This document shows positions 30,140 through 40,891 of a DNA stretch of 64,000 nucleotides, piece by piece; position 1 is the stretch's first letter; every line of letters begins with the position of its first letter. Both the position numbers and the translations under genes were made by a program. This DNA comes from Pseudomonas kielensis (lineage in GTDB: Bacteria; Pseudomonadota; Gammaproteobacteria; Pseudomonadales; Pseudomonadaceae): contig NZ_JACMYG010000015.1 of the NCBI RefSeq assembly GCF_014236655.1, forward strand, positions 56,057-120,056. The letters are read 5' to 3'. The notes under the pieces are model-generated. The model searched no databases. It was not told the origin of the DNA and saw only the letters and a list, made by a program, of their open reading frames with translations.

Positions 30140-33100
30140 TCAAAAAGGTTTTTCAAAGGTGATCTTCGGCTCTTTTACCGGGCCCTTGACGGTGTACTTG
30201 ACGCTGGCAAATCGCGCCACCCGATCACCGATCAGTTTGTCGATCAGGAACAACGCACCACCCACCGCCGGCGCGCCGACGATCAGCGCGGCAATCGGCA
30301 GGTTATTGGTCAACGGCAGGGTGACCAGCACCTTGGCATCGATCCGGTCAGCGACCATGTCCAGGGTGCCGTTGAGCTCCAGGTTACTCGAGGGGCCGGT
30401 CAAGGTAATCGGCTCGCGGGTGACATACACCCCGCTGCTGGCGACCAGCAAGCCCTTGACCCGGTCGTAGCTCAAGCCCTTGTCGAACAGGTCGGAGAAG
30501 TCCAGGCGCAGGCGTCGGCCAATCGAGTTGAAGTTGAGCAGGCCGAATACCCGCAGCGCCTGCGCGCCCCCTTCGACTTCAACCATCTGCCCCTTGTTCA
30601 GCGTGGCATCCAGGCTGCCGGAGTAGCGTTTCAGGCCGACCCAGGCCGGTGAACCGGGCCACCGCCCGTCGATATCCAGGTGAAAGTTCTCACTGGTTAC
30701 CGTCGGTGCGAACCCCCAGCCCTTGAGCACATCCGCGAGGTTCTTGCCCTCGAGTCGGCCCTTGTACCAACTGCTGGTGGCGCCCGGCACACCTTCCCAG
30801 CCGCCCGCCCCCTGCAGCTGCATACCCTTGAGCCCCAGGTTCATGCTGTTGAACGCCAGCCCCTTGGCAATGGGCCGCACTTTCAGGGACCAGGCACCTA
30901 CCAGGTCCTTGCCCTGAAACAGCTGAGCAATATTGATATCCAGGGCCGGCACTTTGGTCGGGTCGACCGAGGCCAGTGGATCCGGGGCATTTTCGTCGGC
31001 CTGCACCGCTGGGTCCGGCGCCGGCAGGCGCACATACTGCAGGTTCACAGTAATCGGAGCGCCCTTGGCATCAGGCAGCCCGACCGCGCCCTTGACCTGC
31101 TGGCTATCGAGTTGCAGCGCCCAGGCGGTCGGCTTGCGATCCAGTTGCAGCCGCGCCTGATCCAAGGTGGTGCCGAACCCCGTGAGCTTGCCGACCCGGA
31201 AGTCGGCACCGCTGAGCAGCTGTTTGGCACTGCCCCCCGGATCCTGTCCGGAATAACGATCGACCAGGGCATTCCAGGGCTCCACATCCAGCTCCGAAAG
31301 CACACCACGGATGCGCAGGCCCTTGGCGCCCGGCAATACCGCGTTGCCGCTGCCAAGGAACAACTCACCACGACCGTCGGCGAAATTGCTCGCTGGCGCG
31401 GCGAAAGTGAAGTCTGCCAGGTCGCCGTAGTCGAGCCAGTAGCGCCGCTCGGCGCCCTGCAGGGTCATGCGAAACACCGTGTCGCGGCCCTGTGCCGCCG
31501 ACATGCCAAAGGGTGCCGGCAAATCAACGGCGACGCCCTTGAGGCTGGAGCTGACCATCAACTGGCTGTCGGCGCCATCAAGATTGAGCTGCAACTGATA
31601 GGGGATGTCGCCGGAAACCGGCAGCGGCTGGGTGACCTTCAGCCACTCGGTGAGTTTCTTCACCGTGACCTGGCCGGACGCGGTGACCCGGGTATTGATC
31701 TTGCCACCCTTGCCATCGGCGAAGATCCGCGCGCTCACCGGCCGGTCGAAGGCCCGCGCGGTAATGCCCTGGCCACTGAGGCCCTTGGTGCTGTCAAAGC
31801 GGAAGTCGCCCTTGAGCTGGGTCAGTTCCAGCTCCGGCTCGCTGAGTTTGAGGCGCGCCTTGGCAGTCTTGAAATCCACCAGGATCTTCGGCTCCTCACC
31901 CTGCTCCAGCGGGATGTCGAGCTTCAGCGTGCCTTGCAGGTCACCCTCGCCCTGCCAACCGGCAAAGGTCGGACCGGTGCCGATCGGCGCATCCTGCAGA
32001 ATCTTCACGCCATCGCCCAGGCCACCGGCAAAGGCGCCATCGATGTACATGTGACTGTTCTTGCCCGCAGGTACGTGGGGAATGTTGACGAAGACATCGC
32101 GCACCTGGGTGTCGAGCAATTGCCCTTTGCTGGCCAGGATGCGCACGCCACTGTCCTCGACGAACACATCGCCGCTGATCTTGCTCAGGTGCGGCCAGCC
32201 GGGCTGGAATGCCAACTCCGCGTCATGCACCTTGAAGAACAGGCTGATGCTGCGTGCCGCCTCGACCGCATCGTGATTCAGCGAGCCCTGGTACTGGAAG
32301 AAACCCTCATCGACCGCCCCCTTGAGAATGGCGGTACGCAACCATTCGTCCAGCGCGGGACTGAGGACCGTGGGCAGGTACTTGGCGGTGTAGCGCCCGT
32401 CCCCCTCCAGCAGGCCGACCCGCAGGTCCATGTAGTCTTCCTGGGTCGGGTCGAAGTGCAAGCGAATCAGGAAGTCACCGGCAATCTTGCCTTCTTCTCC
32501 CAGCACTTTCAGGTACGGCGCAATCAGGGTGAAGCCTTGCTTGTCGAGCTTCCAGGTCAGCCGTGCGTTGGCCTGGATGTACTGCCATGGCTTGGCGAAG
32601 ATCGGGTCCAGGTGCAGGGAGAAGTCCTTGCTGTCCATGCGCAGTTCGCCCTGTCCGAGATCACCGCTGATGCTCCCGGACACGTTACGGGCCGCGGGCG
32701 CGCCGTGATAGGCATCAAAGCCGACCTGCTGCAGATTGGCGGCGAAGCTGAATTTGCTGTCGTCGGTGGCTTCAGGGCGGATGTCGAGCAGTACATTGCG
32801 CAAGGTACCGGTGACCTTGAGTCGCTCCACTGTCGTGGCCACCCCTTCAGGCAGTGGCCCCAGGGCATTGAGGATCGGGGTGATGGGGGTCAGGTCGAGG
32901 CGGTCGGCCTGCAGGTGCCAGAGCTCCTGGGTTTTTTCCGTGCTGGAGGTCTGCTGCAATTGCAGGCGGGTTTCCCAGCGAGTCTCACCCAGGTTCAAGG
33001 CCAGCGAATCCAGGCTCAGCTTGAAGCCTTCGGCGCTGCGCTGGAAAAAACCGTTGAGCGCCAGATTGTTGATTTGCACCGGCTTGCGCTCGCCGTAGGC

Positions 33101-33943
33101 GCCCTTGAATTGCGGGGCATTGAGGCGGATCGCGGCGCTTTGCAAGGTGCCCTTGCCCCAGGTTGCCCACAACTCCCCTCCGGCCTTGATCTGGGAAAAC
33201 TGCCATTGCTGGGTGATTCTTGCCGGGAGCCAGCGTGCCCAGTCACTTTGCGGCAGGCTCAGGTAGGCGTCGGCCTCGGCGTCTCTCCATTGGCTGGCGC
33301 GAATCCGGCTACGCAGGTTCATGGCCAGCGGTTGCCCGTCGGGCAGGGTCAACCGCACGTCGAGGCGTTGCTGGCTGCTGCCAGTCTTGAGACTCAGGCC
33401 CACGTAAGTCAGGGTCAGCGGCGGCTGGTCCAGCGGTTGCAGGGTGATCTGGCTGTCGAGCACCGACAACTGGGCGAGCATCTGCATCTGGTTCAGCAGT
33501 TGCTCGGGGTCGAGGGGTTTGTCCTGCTGCACCGGCAGGCCTTCGAGCGACCATTGACCGTCGACCCCCTCCTTGAGGCTGATCTTCAGGCCATCGAGCT
33601 CCAGGTGCTGGACGCGCACCGCGCGTGACAACAGACTGCCCCAGACGTCGGGCACCACCCGCACCTTATCCAGGTGCAAGGCGTTGGCGCCCTCCCCGAC
33701 CGTGACGTCGTGCGCCAACAGGACCGGCGACATGCCGCTCCAGCGTCCCTCCAGGGTGCCGATCTGCAGGGGCATGCCAAGCGCTTCACGGGCCTTGGTC
33801 TGGACCTCGGCCCGATACTCGGCCACCAGCGGAAACAACTCCCGCCCCAGGTTGACGTAAAGCGCGACCAGCACCAGCAACAACGCGCAAAGCCCCAGCC
33901 CCCAGCGGGTCAGCGCGCCCAGAATGCGGATCAGACGTTCCAT
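30140..33943 (-). CDS. yhdP: AsmA-like envelope protein YhdP
   Basis: 1267 residues, the full YhdP length. A single N-terminal membrane helix (about 12-30) anchors a very long periplasmic repeat-rich beta-groove (DUF3971 and AsmA-like C-terminal region, with NGTLDMVADRIDAKVLVTLP near the end). YhdP, TamB and YdbH are redundant bridges for phospholipid transport to the outer membrane in E. coli. The C-terminal segment AALIVGAPAVGGALFLIDKL is a hydrophobic hairpin typical of the family. It is first after rng in a minus-strand run (mreB...rng-yhdP-nitrilase-tldD). Together with mla and lpt it gives this window three lipid-trafficking systems. Confidence 0.9.
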   Translation of the reverse strand: MERLIRILGALTRWGLGLCALLLVLVALYVNLGRELFPLVAEYRAEVQTKAREALGMPLQIGTLEGRWSGMSPVLLAHDVTVGEGANALHLDKVRVVPDVWGSLLSRAVRVQHLELDGLKISLKEGVDGQWSLEGLPVQQDKPLDPEQLLNQMQMLAQLSVLDSQITLQPLDQPPLTLTYVGLSLKTGSSQQRLDVRLTLPDGQPLAMNLRSRIRASQWRDAEADAYLSLPQSDWARWLPARITQQWQFSQIKAGGELWATWGKGTLQSAAIRLNAPQFKGAYGERKPVQINNLALNGFFQRSAEGFKLSLDSLALNLGETRWETRLQLQQTSSTEKTQELWHLQADRLDLTPITPILNALGPLPEGVATTVERLKVTGTLRNVLLDIRPEATDDSKFSFAANLQQVGFDAYHGAPAARNVSGSISGDLGQGELRMDSKDFSLHLDPIFAKPWQYIQANARLTWKLDKQGFTLIAPYLKVLGEEGKIAGDFLIRLHFDPTQEDYMDLRVGLLEGDGRYTAKYLPTVLSPALDEWLRTAILKGAVDEGFFQYQGSLNHDAVEAARSISLFFKVHDAELAFQPGWPHLSKISGDVFVEDSGVRILASKGQLLDTQVRDVFVNIPHVPAGKNSHMYIDGAFAGGLGDGVKILQDAPIGTGPTFAGWQGEGDLQGTLKLDIPLEQGEEPKILVDFKTAKARLKLSEPELELTQLKGDFRFDSTKGLSGQGITARAFDRPVSARIFADGKGGKINTRVTASGQVTVKKLTEWLKVTQPLPVSGDIPYQLQLNLDGADSQLMVSSSLKGVAVDLPAPFGMSAAQGRDTVFRMTLQGAERRYWLDYGDLADFTFAAPASNFADGRGELFLGSGNAVLPGAKGLRIRGVLSELDVEPWNALVDRYSGQDPGGSAKQLLSGADFRVGKLTGFGTTLDQARLQLDRKPTAWALQLDSQQVKGAVGLPDAKGAPITVNLQYVRLPAPDPAVQADENAPDPLASVDPTKVPALDINIAQLFQGKDLVGAWSLKVRPIAKGLAFNSMNLGLKGMQLQGAGGWEGVPGATSSWYKGRLEGKNLADVLKGWGFAPTVTSENFHLDIDGRWPGSPAWVGLKRYSGSLDATLNKGQMVEVEGGAQALRVFGLLNFNSIGRRLRLDFSDLFDKGLSYDRVKGLLVASSGVYVTREPITLTGPSSNLELNGTLDMVADRIDAKVLVTLPLTNNLPIAALIVGAPAVGGALFLIDKLIGDRVARFASVKYTVKGPVKEPKITFEKPF

Positions 33944-34012
33944 GTCAGTGGGTCCCCATGGAAAACAGGTTTCGCGAGTGCTGACCTGTCATCAGTCGCA
34001 CAACGCAGCGAT

Positions 34013-35470
34013 TCAGAGCAACACCACGTCGTATTGTTCCTGGGAGTACATGGTCTCCACCTGGAACCGGATGGTGCGGCCGATAAAACCTTCCAGCTCG
34101 GCGACGTTGCCCGACTCTTCGTCGAGCAGCCGGTCGACCACTTTCTGGTTGGCCAGCACCCGATAACCTTCGGCCTGATAGGCCCGAGCTTCGCGCAGGA
34201 TCTCGCGGAAGATCTCATAGCACACGGTTTCCGGCGTCTTGAGCTTGCCCCGGCCCTGGCAACTGCTGCAGGGCTCGCACAGGACCTGCTCGAGGCTTTC
34301 ACGGGTGCGCTTGCGCGTCATCTGCACCAGGCCCAACTCGGTGATCCCGATGATGTTGGTCTTGGCGTGATCACGCTCCAGTTGTTTCTCCAGCGTGCGC
34401 AGCACCTGGCGCTGGTGCTCCTCATCTTCCATGTCGATGAAATCGATGATGATGATCCCGCCCAGGTTGCGCAGGCGCAGTTGCCGGGCAATCGCGGTCG
34501 CCGCTTCCAGGTTAGTCTTGAAGATAGTCTCTTCGAGGTTGCGGTGCCCGACGAATGCACCGGTGTTGACGTCGATGGTGCTCATCGCCTCAGCCGGGTC
34601 GACCACCAGGTAGCCGCCGGACTTGAGCGGCACCTTGCGCTCCAGGGCTTTCTGGATTTCGTCCTCGACGCCATACAGGTCGAAGATCGGCCGCTCGCCG
34701 GGGTAGTGCTCCAGGCGATCGGCAATTTCCGGCATCAATTCGGCGACGAACTGCGTGGTTTTCTGGAAGGTTTCCCGCGAGTCGATGCGGATCTTCTCGA
34801 TCTTCGGGCTGACCAGGTCGCGCAGTGTCCGCAGGGCCAGGCCGAGGTCTTCGTAGATCACGTTGGGCGCACCAACGGTCTTGATCTGCGCGCCGATCTG
34901 GTCCCACAGGCGCCGCAGGTAGCGGATATCCATCAGGATCTCATCGCCCCCCGCGCCTTCGGCGGCGGTGCGCAGGATGAAGCCGCCCGCTTCCTTGATA
35001 CCTTCCTTGGCCACACAATCGGTGACCACCTGCTTGAGGCGCTCGCGCTCGGCTTCGTCCTCGATCTTCAGCGAAATTCCGACATGGGCGGTGCGCGGCA
35101 TGTACACCAGGTAGCGCGAAGGAATCGACAGCTGGGTGGTCAGGCGTGCGCCTTTGGAGCCGATCGGGTCCTTGGTGACCTGCACCACCAGGCTCTGGCC
35201 TTCGTGCACCAGGGCGCTGATGCTCTCGACCGCCGGCCCCTCGCGCAGGGAAATTTCCGAGGCGTGGATGAACGCCGCACGATCCAGGCCGATGTCGACG
35301 AACGCTGCCTGCATGCCCGGCAACACTCTGACTACCTTGCCTTTATAGATGTTGCCGACGATGCCGCGCTTCTGGGTACGCTCGACATGCACCTCTTGCA
35401 GGACACCGTTTTCAACCACCGCCACGCGTGATTCCATTGGCGTGATGTTGATCAGAATCTCTTCACTCAT
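34013..35470 (-). CDS. rng: Ribonuclease G
   Basis: 485 residues, RNase E/G catalytic half without the long C-terminal degradosome tail. An S1 domain lies about 35-120 (GNIYKGKVVRVLPGMQAAFV), the catalytic Mg-binding Asp in GGIIIIDFIDM and the zinc-link CEPCSSCQGRGK near residue 405-416. It matures 16S rRNA 5' ends and decays some mRNAs. The ATG at 35470 (MSEEILINITP) is preferred to an in-frame codon nine residues upstream. It sits 45 bases after maf. Confidence 0.95.
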   Translation of the reverse strand: MSEEILINITPMESRVAVVENGVLQEVHVERTQKRGIVGNIYKGKVVRVLPGMQAAFVDIGLDRAAFIHASEISLREGPAVESISALVHEGQSLVVQVTKDPIGSKGARLTTQLSIPSRYLVYMPRTAHVGISLKIEDEAERERLKQVVTDCVAKEGIKEAGGFILRTAAEGAGGDEILMDIRYLRRLWDQIGAQIKTVGAPNVIYEDLGLALRTLRDLVSPKIEKIRIDSRETFQKTTQFVAELMPEIADRLEHYPGERPIFDLYGVEDEIQKALERKVPLKSGGYLVVDPAEAMSTIDVNTGAFVGHRNLEETIFKTNLEAATAIARQLRLRNLGGIIIIDFIDMEDEEHQRQVLRTLEKQLERDHAKTNIIGITELGLVQMTRKRTRESLEQVLCEPCSSCQGRGKLKTPETVCYEIFREILREARAYQAEGYRVLANQKVVDRLLDEESGNVAELEGFIGRTIRFQVETMYSQEQYDVVLL

Positions 35471-35515
35471 GGCAGGATCTCGTTCAGGCATGTTCACGAT
35501 TATGGCCGCATCAAG

Positions 35516-36133
35516 TCAGTACGGCGCAGAGCGCGCGATAAGGGTTTGCCAACAGGGTATGCCGAAATGGCCGAGCAGCTCGCAGGTTTCGCACAGGGGC
35601 AGGCCCACCACGGCCGAGTAGCTGCCATTGAGCCCGCTGACGAACACCGCACCGAGCCCTTGAATACCGTAACCGCCAGCCTTGTCATTGGGCTCGCCGC
35701 TGGCCCAGTAGGCGCTGGCCTCGGCCTGGTCGATGGGGCGAAAACGCACCAGGCTGCGCACCACGCGCGACTCGCAACGCTGGCCATCAAGCAGGGCAAT
35801 GGCGGTCAACACTTCATGTTCGCGCCCGGCCAGGCCCAGCAACATCGCCTGCGCCTCGGCTTGATCCTGCGGTTTACCGAGAATCCGTCCGTCGAGCACC
35901 ACGGCCGTGTCGGCGCCCAGCACACAAGCCGGGCCGGCGGATTGTTCGGCGCTCAGCGCGGCGTAACCCGCCTGGGCTTTGCCGCGCGCCAGGCGCTCGA
36001 CATAGGCCGCAGGGGATTCGTCTGTCAGAGGGGTTTCATCGATGTCCGCGCCGAGGGCGGTGAACGGCACGCCGATCTGCGTCAGCAGCTCACGCCGGCG
36101 TGGCGAACCTGAGGCGAGGTAGAGCGCAATCAT
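35516..36133 (-). CDS. maf: Maf-family nucleotide pyrophosphatase (YhdE type)
   Basis: 205 residues. The N-terminal phosphate loop [11 protein letters not shown] and the [15 protein letters not shown] and [14 protein letters not shown] blocks identify the Maf/HAM1-like fold and the dTTP/UTP pyrophosphatase subgroup. It hydrolyses dTTP, UTP and modified forms (m5UTP, pseudo-UTP) and was linked to septum formation. GGGAGATG precedes the ATG at 36133; a start ten codons upstream is less likely. It lies between mreD and rng as in enterobacteria. Confidence 0.93.
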   Translation of the reverse strand: MIALYLASGSPRRRELLTQIGVPFTALGADIDETPLTDESPAAYVERLARGKAQAGYAALSAEQSAGPACVLGADTAVVLDGRILGKPQDQAEAQAMLLGLAGREHEVLTAIALLDGQRCESRVVRSLVRFRPIDQAEASAYWASGEPNDKAGGYGIQGLGAVFVSGLNGSYSAVVGLPLCETCELLGHFGIPCWQTLIARSAPY

Positions 36134-36176
36134 CAAGACATCTCCCTGTCGAGGTGCGGGCAAATGCCTGACCGAA

Positions 36177-36659
36177 TTAATTGATTTTGTAGCGGCGGCT
36201 CAACCCACGCAATCCGAAGCTGACCCAGGGCCAGAGCAACGCGCTGATCAGCGCAGGCAAAAGCACAGCCAGCGTCTGCCGGTTGCCGGTCAGGGCGCTG
36301 AGCCACAACTGCAGCAACTGCGCGAGCCCCAGGATCACCATGATCACCAGGCTTTGCTGCCACATCGGGAACATCCGCACCCGCTGTTGCAGGGTCAGGA
36401 TCAGAAAGGTGATCAGGGTCAGGATCAGTGCGTTGTGTCCCAGCAACGTGCCAAACAGCACGTCCTGGGCAATACCCAGGCAGAAGGCCGTGAGCATCCC
36501 GACTTTCTGCGGCATTTCCAGTGCCCAGTAGGCCAGTGGCAAGGCGAGGAACATCGGACGCAAGATCTCGACATGGGGAAAAGGCACAACGCTGAGCAGC
36601 AAGCCGATGGCGAATGTCAGCCAGATCATCCAGCCATTACGGGAACGGGTACTGGCCAT
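36177..36659 (-). CDS. mreD: Rod-shape-determining membrane protein MreD
   Basis: 160 residues with about five membrane helices and a typical [21 protein letters not shown] segment. It is an inner-membrane member of the elongasome with MreC, MreB, RodA and PBP2. Its ATG shares a base with the mreC stop codon (TAATG-type overlap). Confidence 0.93.
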   Translation of the reverse strand: MASTRSRNGWMIWLTFAIGLLLSVVPFPHVEILRPMFLALPLAYWALEMPQKVGMLTAFCLGIAQDVLFGTLLGHNALILTLITFLILTLQQRVRMFPMWQQSLVIMVILGLAQLLQLWLSALTGNRQTLAVLLPALISALLWPWVSFGLRGLSRRYKIN

Positions 36660-37735
36660 TATTCTCTACCCCGGGTCGTGGCTGCGGGTGTCGTCGCGGA
36701 CGGCTTGACCGGCGCTGCCTGGGCCGGCGGTGTTGCGGGCTTGGCCGGCGTCACTGGCTTGGGAGCCGTTGCGGGCGCTGCGACCGGCGCTGCGGGGGCC
36801 GCCGCCGATGGAGCAGCGCCAGGTGCTGGCGCCGGCACGACGACGGCGTTGCCGACATGCTGATCCTGCACATCCTGCGCTTGTGCGGCTTCGTTGGCGC
36901 GTTCTTCCGGGGTGCGGCTGTCGCTGAACACCAACAACATGTAGCGGCTGCGATTGAGCGCCGCCGTCGGCACCGCCCGCACAATAGCGAACGGCTGGCC
37001 CGAGTCGTGAATCACTTCCTTGACCGTGGCCACCGGATACCCTGCCGGGAATCGCTGGCCCAGGCCGGAGCTGACCAACAGGTCGCCTTCCTTGATGTCG
37101 GCCGTGTCCGCCACGTGGCGCAACTCCAGGCGCTCCGGGTTGCCGGTGCCGCTGGCGATGGCGCGCAAGCCGTTACGGTTGACCTGCACCGGAATGCTGT
37201 GGGTGGTGTCGGTCAGCAGCAGCACCCGCGAGGTGTAGGGCATCAGCTCGACCACCTGGCCCATCAGGCCCCGGGCATCGAGCACCGGCTGCCCCAGCAC
37301 CACGCCGTCTCGCTCACCCTTGTTGATGATGATGCGATGGGTGAACGGGTTGGGATCGACGCCGATCAACTCGGCCACTTCGACCTTTTCATTGACCAGT
37401 GCGGAGGAGTTGAGCAACTCGCGCAGCCGAACGTTCTGCTCGGTCAGGGCCGCCAGCTTCTGCATGCGCCCCTGCAACAGCAGGTTTTCGGTCTTGAGTT
37501 TCTCGTTTTCGGCGACCAGCTCGGTGCGGCTGCCAAACTGGCTGCTCACGCCTTGCCACAAACGCTCAGGCAGGTCGGTGACCCAATAGGCATCCATCAA
37601 GACCAGCGACATCTGACTGCGCGCAGGCTTGAGAACGTCAAAACGGGCATCCACCACCATCAAGGCGACCGATAGCACGGCCAGCACCAGAAAGCGCACG
37701 CCCAATGAGGGGCCTTTGGCGAAAAGCGGTTTAAT
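36659..37735 (-). CDS. mreC: Rod-shape-determining protein MreC
   Basis: 358 residues as drawn: a short cytoplasmic tail, one membrane helix (about 14-30), a coiled coil (about 70-115, ENEKLKTENLLLQGRMQKL) and two beta-barrel domains, then a low-complexity Ala/Pro-rich tail (about 290-358) of unusual length. MreC links MreB to PBP2. Start: no ATG, GTG or TTG lies between the upstream in-frame stop and codon 11. The strongest ribosome-binding site (GGAGGAG, six-base spacing) precedes an ATT at 37735 that adds IKPLFAKGPS. The first conventional start is a TTG at 37705. The ATT reading restores the basic cytoplasmic tail expected before the helix. Confidence 0.88.
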   Translation of the reverse strand: MKPLFAKGPSLGVRFLVLAVLSVALMVVDARFDVLKPARSQMSLVLMDAYWVTDLPERLWQGVSSQFGSRTELVAENEKLKTENLLLQGRMQKLAALTEQNVRLRELLNSSALVNEKVEVAELIGVDPNPFTHRIIINKGERDGVVLGQPVLDARGLMGQVVELMPYTSRVLLLTDTTHSIPVQVNRNGLRAIASGTGNPERLELRHVADTADIKEGDLLVSSGLGQRFPAGYPVATVKEVIHDSGQPFAIVRAVPTAALNRSRYMLLVFSDSRTPEERANEAAQAQDVQDQHVGNAVVVPAPAPGAAPSAAAPAAPVAAPATAPKPVTPAKPATPPAQAAPVKPSATTPAATTRGRE

Positions 37736-37819
37736 AAGCCGCTCCTCCCAGGCAAATGTTCTGTTTATTCATACGGCATCAAACCGGCCTGGATGCAGAC
37801 TGACAGAAGATAAACGCCA

Positions 37820-37847
37820 ACAGGCAGCACTGCAAAGTGCTGCCTGT
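37820..37847. promoter_or_regulatory. 12-base-pair hairpin with GCAA loop between mreB and mreC
   Basis: ACAGGCAGCACT and AGTGCTGCCTGT are exact reverse complements separated by GCAA, a stable GNRA-type loop on the plus strand (TTGC on the mreB/mreC transcript strand). The following minus-strand bases are T-rich but not a run (GGCGTTTATCTT). It lies in the 142-base gap and may partially terminate transcription, allowing more MreB than MreC/MreD. Confidence 0.65.
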
Positions 37848-37877
37848 GCGTGAACAGCATAGAGGCGTCCGGCGAAC

Positions 37878-38927
<1,050 letters not shown>

Positions 38928-38959
38928 CTAGGCAACGCGTGGGTAAAAAAGTGCGGCAA

Positions 38960-38988
38960 ACTCTAACAACGACAGGGATTTTGGGCAA
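38960..38988 (-). promoter_or_regulatory. Probable sigma-70 promoter of mreB
   Basis: On the minus strand TTGCCC (38988-38983) and TAGAGT (38965-38960) are 17 bases apart, 45 bases before the mreB ATG. The rest of the divergent gap to gatC (38989-39125) should hold the gatCAB promoter, which I could not place with confidence. Confidence 0.55.
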
Positions 38989-39125
38989 GGCGCCAATATG
39001 TTAAATTGGCAGCTTTTCCGTGCACCAACCCCCACAATCGCGGCCTTATGACCGTAGAAATGCGGTAGTGTTCCGACAATCTAACACACGGACGACCTCC
39101 GTTTTGTTTTCCACTGGAGAATCCC

Positions 39126-39413
39126 ATGGCGCTTGAACGCTCCGACGTGGAAAAAATCGCTCATTTGGCCTGTCTTGGCCTCAATGAAGCCGATCTTCCA
39201 CATATCACTTCGGCCCTGAACAGCATTCTCGGGCTGGTCGACGAAATGCAGGCGGTCGATACCGACGGTATCGAACCGCTGGCCCACCCCCTGGAAGCCA
39301 GCCAGCGCCTGCGTGCAGACGTTGTGACCGAGTCCAATCACCGCGAGGCCTATCAGTCCATCGCACCAGCGGTCGAAAACGGCCTGTACCTGGTTCCGAA
39401 AGTCATCGACTAA
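39126..39413 (+). CDS. gatC: Glu/Asp-tRNA amidotransferase subunit C
   Basis: 95 residues; the N-terminal [20 protein letters not shown] helix and [14 protein letters not shown] region are typical. GatC wraps around GatA and helps it fold in the GatCAB complex, which converts Glu-tRNA(Gln) or Asp-tRNA(Asn) to the amide form. The ATG follows GGAGAATCCC. First gene of gatCAB; a 16-base gap leads to gatA. Confidence 0.95.
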   Translation: MALERSDVEKIAHLACLGLNEADLPHITSALNSILGLVDEMQAVDTDGIEPLAHPLEASQRLRADVVTESNHREAYQSIAPAVENGLYLVPKVID

Positions 39414-39429
39414 AGGGAAAGAGCCTGCA

Positions 39430-40881
39430 ATGCATCAATTGACTCTGGCCGAGATCGCCCGCGGACTCGCCGACAAGAAGTTTTCCTCCGAAGAGCTGAC
39501 CCGTGTCCTGCTGGCGCGTATCACCCAGCTCGACCCGCAGCTCAACAGCTTCATCAGCCTCACCGAAGAGCTGGCGCTGCAGCAGGCGCAAGCCGCCGAC
39601 GCACGCCGCGCCAAGGGTGAGACCGGGGCCTTGCTGGGCGCGCCGATCGCCCACAAGGACCTGTTCTGCACCCAGGGTATCCGCACCAGCTGCGGCTCGA
39701 AGATGCTCGACAACTTCAAGGCCCCGTACGACGCCACGGTGGTCGCCAAGCTGGCCGCCGCCGGCGCCGTGACCCTGGGCAAGACCAACATGGACGAATT
39801 CGCCATGGGCTCGGCCAACGAGTCGAGCTACTACGGCGCCGTGAAGAACCCGTGGAACCTGGAGCACGTGCCAGGTGGCTCGTCCGGTGGTTCGGCCGCC
39901 GCGGTTGCCGCGCGCCTGCTGCCAGCGGCGACTGCCACCGACACCGGTGGATCTATCCGACAGCCGGCAGCCTTCACCAACCTCACCGGGCTGAAACCGA
40001 CGTACGGTCGTGTTTCGCGCTGGGGCATGATCGCCTACGCCTCCAGCCTCGATCAGGGTGGCCCGTTGGCCCGCACCGCTGAAGACTGCGCAATTTTGTT
40101 GCAAGGCATGGCCGGCTTCGATGCGAACGACTCCACCAGCATCGACGAACCCGTGCCGGACTACAGCGCCAGCCTCAACGGCTCGCTGCAGGGCCTGCGC
40201 ATCGGCGTGCCGAAAGAGTACTTCAGCGAAGGTCTCGACCCGCGCATCGCCGAACTGATCCACAACAGCGTCAAGGAGCTGCAGAAGCTCGGCGCGGTGG
40301 TCAAGGAAATCAGCCTGCCGAACATGCAGCACGCCATTCCAGCGTACTACGTGATCGCCCCGGCCGAAGCCTCGTCCAACCTGTCGCGTTTCGACGGCGT
40401 GCGGTTCGGCTACCGCTGCGAAGACCCCAAGGACCTGACCGACCTGTACAAGCGCTCGCGCGGCGAAGGTTTTGGTGCCGAAGTCCAGCGCCGGATCATG
40501 GTCGGTGCCTACGCCCTGTCCGCCGGTTACTACGACGCCTACTACCTGAAGGCGCAAAAGATCCGTCGCCTGGTCAAGAACGACTTCATGGCCGCCTTCA
40601 ATGAGGTCGACATCATCCTCGGCCCAACCACGCCCAACCCGGCCTGGAAGCTCGGCGCCAAGAACAGCGACCCGGTCGCTGCGTACCTGGAAGACGTCTA
40701 CACCATCACCGCCAACCTCGCGGGCCTGCCTGGCCTGTCGATGCCAGCCGGTTTTGTCGATGGCTTGCCGGTCGGCGTGCAACTGCTCGCCCCGTATTTC
40801 CAGGAAGGCCGCTTGCTCAACGTTGCGCACCAGTATCAGTTGAACACTGACTGGCACACCCGCACCCCGACAGGCTTCTGA
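39430..40881 (+). CDS. gatA: Glu/Asp-tRNA amidotransferase subunit A
   Basis: 483 residues, amidase-signature family. The Ser-cis-Ser-Lys triad is Lys76 (IAHKDLF), Ser151 (PGGSSGGS) and Ser175 ([10 protein letters not shown]). It releases ammonia from glutamine or asparagine for GatB. In Pseudomonas, which has GlnRS, the complex is mainly needed to make Asn-tRNA(Asn). Ten bases separate it from gatB. Confidence 0.97.
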   Translation: MHQLTLAEIARGLADKKFSSEELTRVLLARITQLDPQLNSFISLTEELALQQAQAADARRAKGETGALLGAPIAHKDLFCTQGIRTSCGSKMLDNFKAPYDATVVAKLAAAGAVTLGKTNMDEFAMGSANESSYYGAVKNPWNLEHVPGGSSGGSAAAVAARLLPAATATDTGGSIRQPAAFTNLTGLKPTYGRVSRWGMIAYASSLDQGGPLARTAEDCAILLQGMAGFDANDSTSIDEPVPDYSASLNGSLQGLRIGVPKEYFSEGLDPRIAELIHNSVKELQKLGAVVKEISLPNMQHAIPAYYVIAPAEASSNLSRFDGVRFGYRCEDPKDLTDLYKRSRGEGFGAEVQRRIMVGAYALSAGYYDAYYLKAQKIRRLVKNDFMAAFNEVDIILGPTTPNPAWKLGAKNSDPVAAYLEDVYTITANLAGLPGLSMPAGFVDGLPVGVQLLAPYFQEGRLLNVAHQYQLNTDWHTRTPTGF

Positions 40882-40891
40882 GGAGAAACAC

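Noticed and set aside
30680..33628. A 982-codon open frame on the plus strand opposite yhdP
   Set aside because: Antisense shadow of yhdP; repetitive His/Gln/Arg-rich translation with no family features and no ribosome-binding site.
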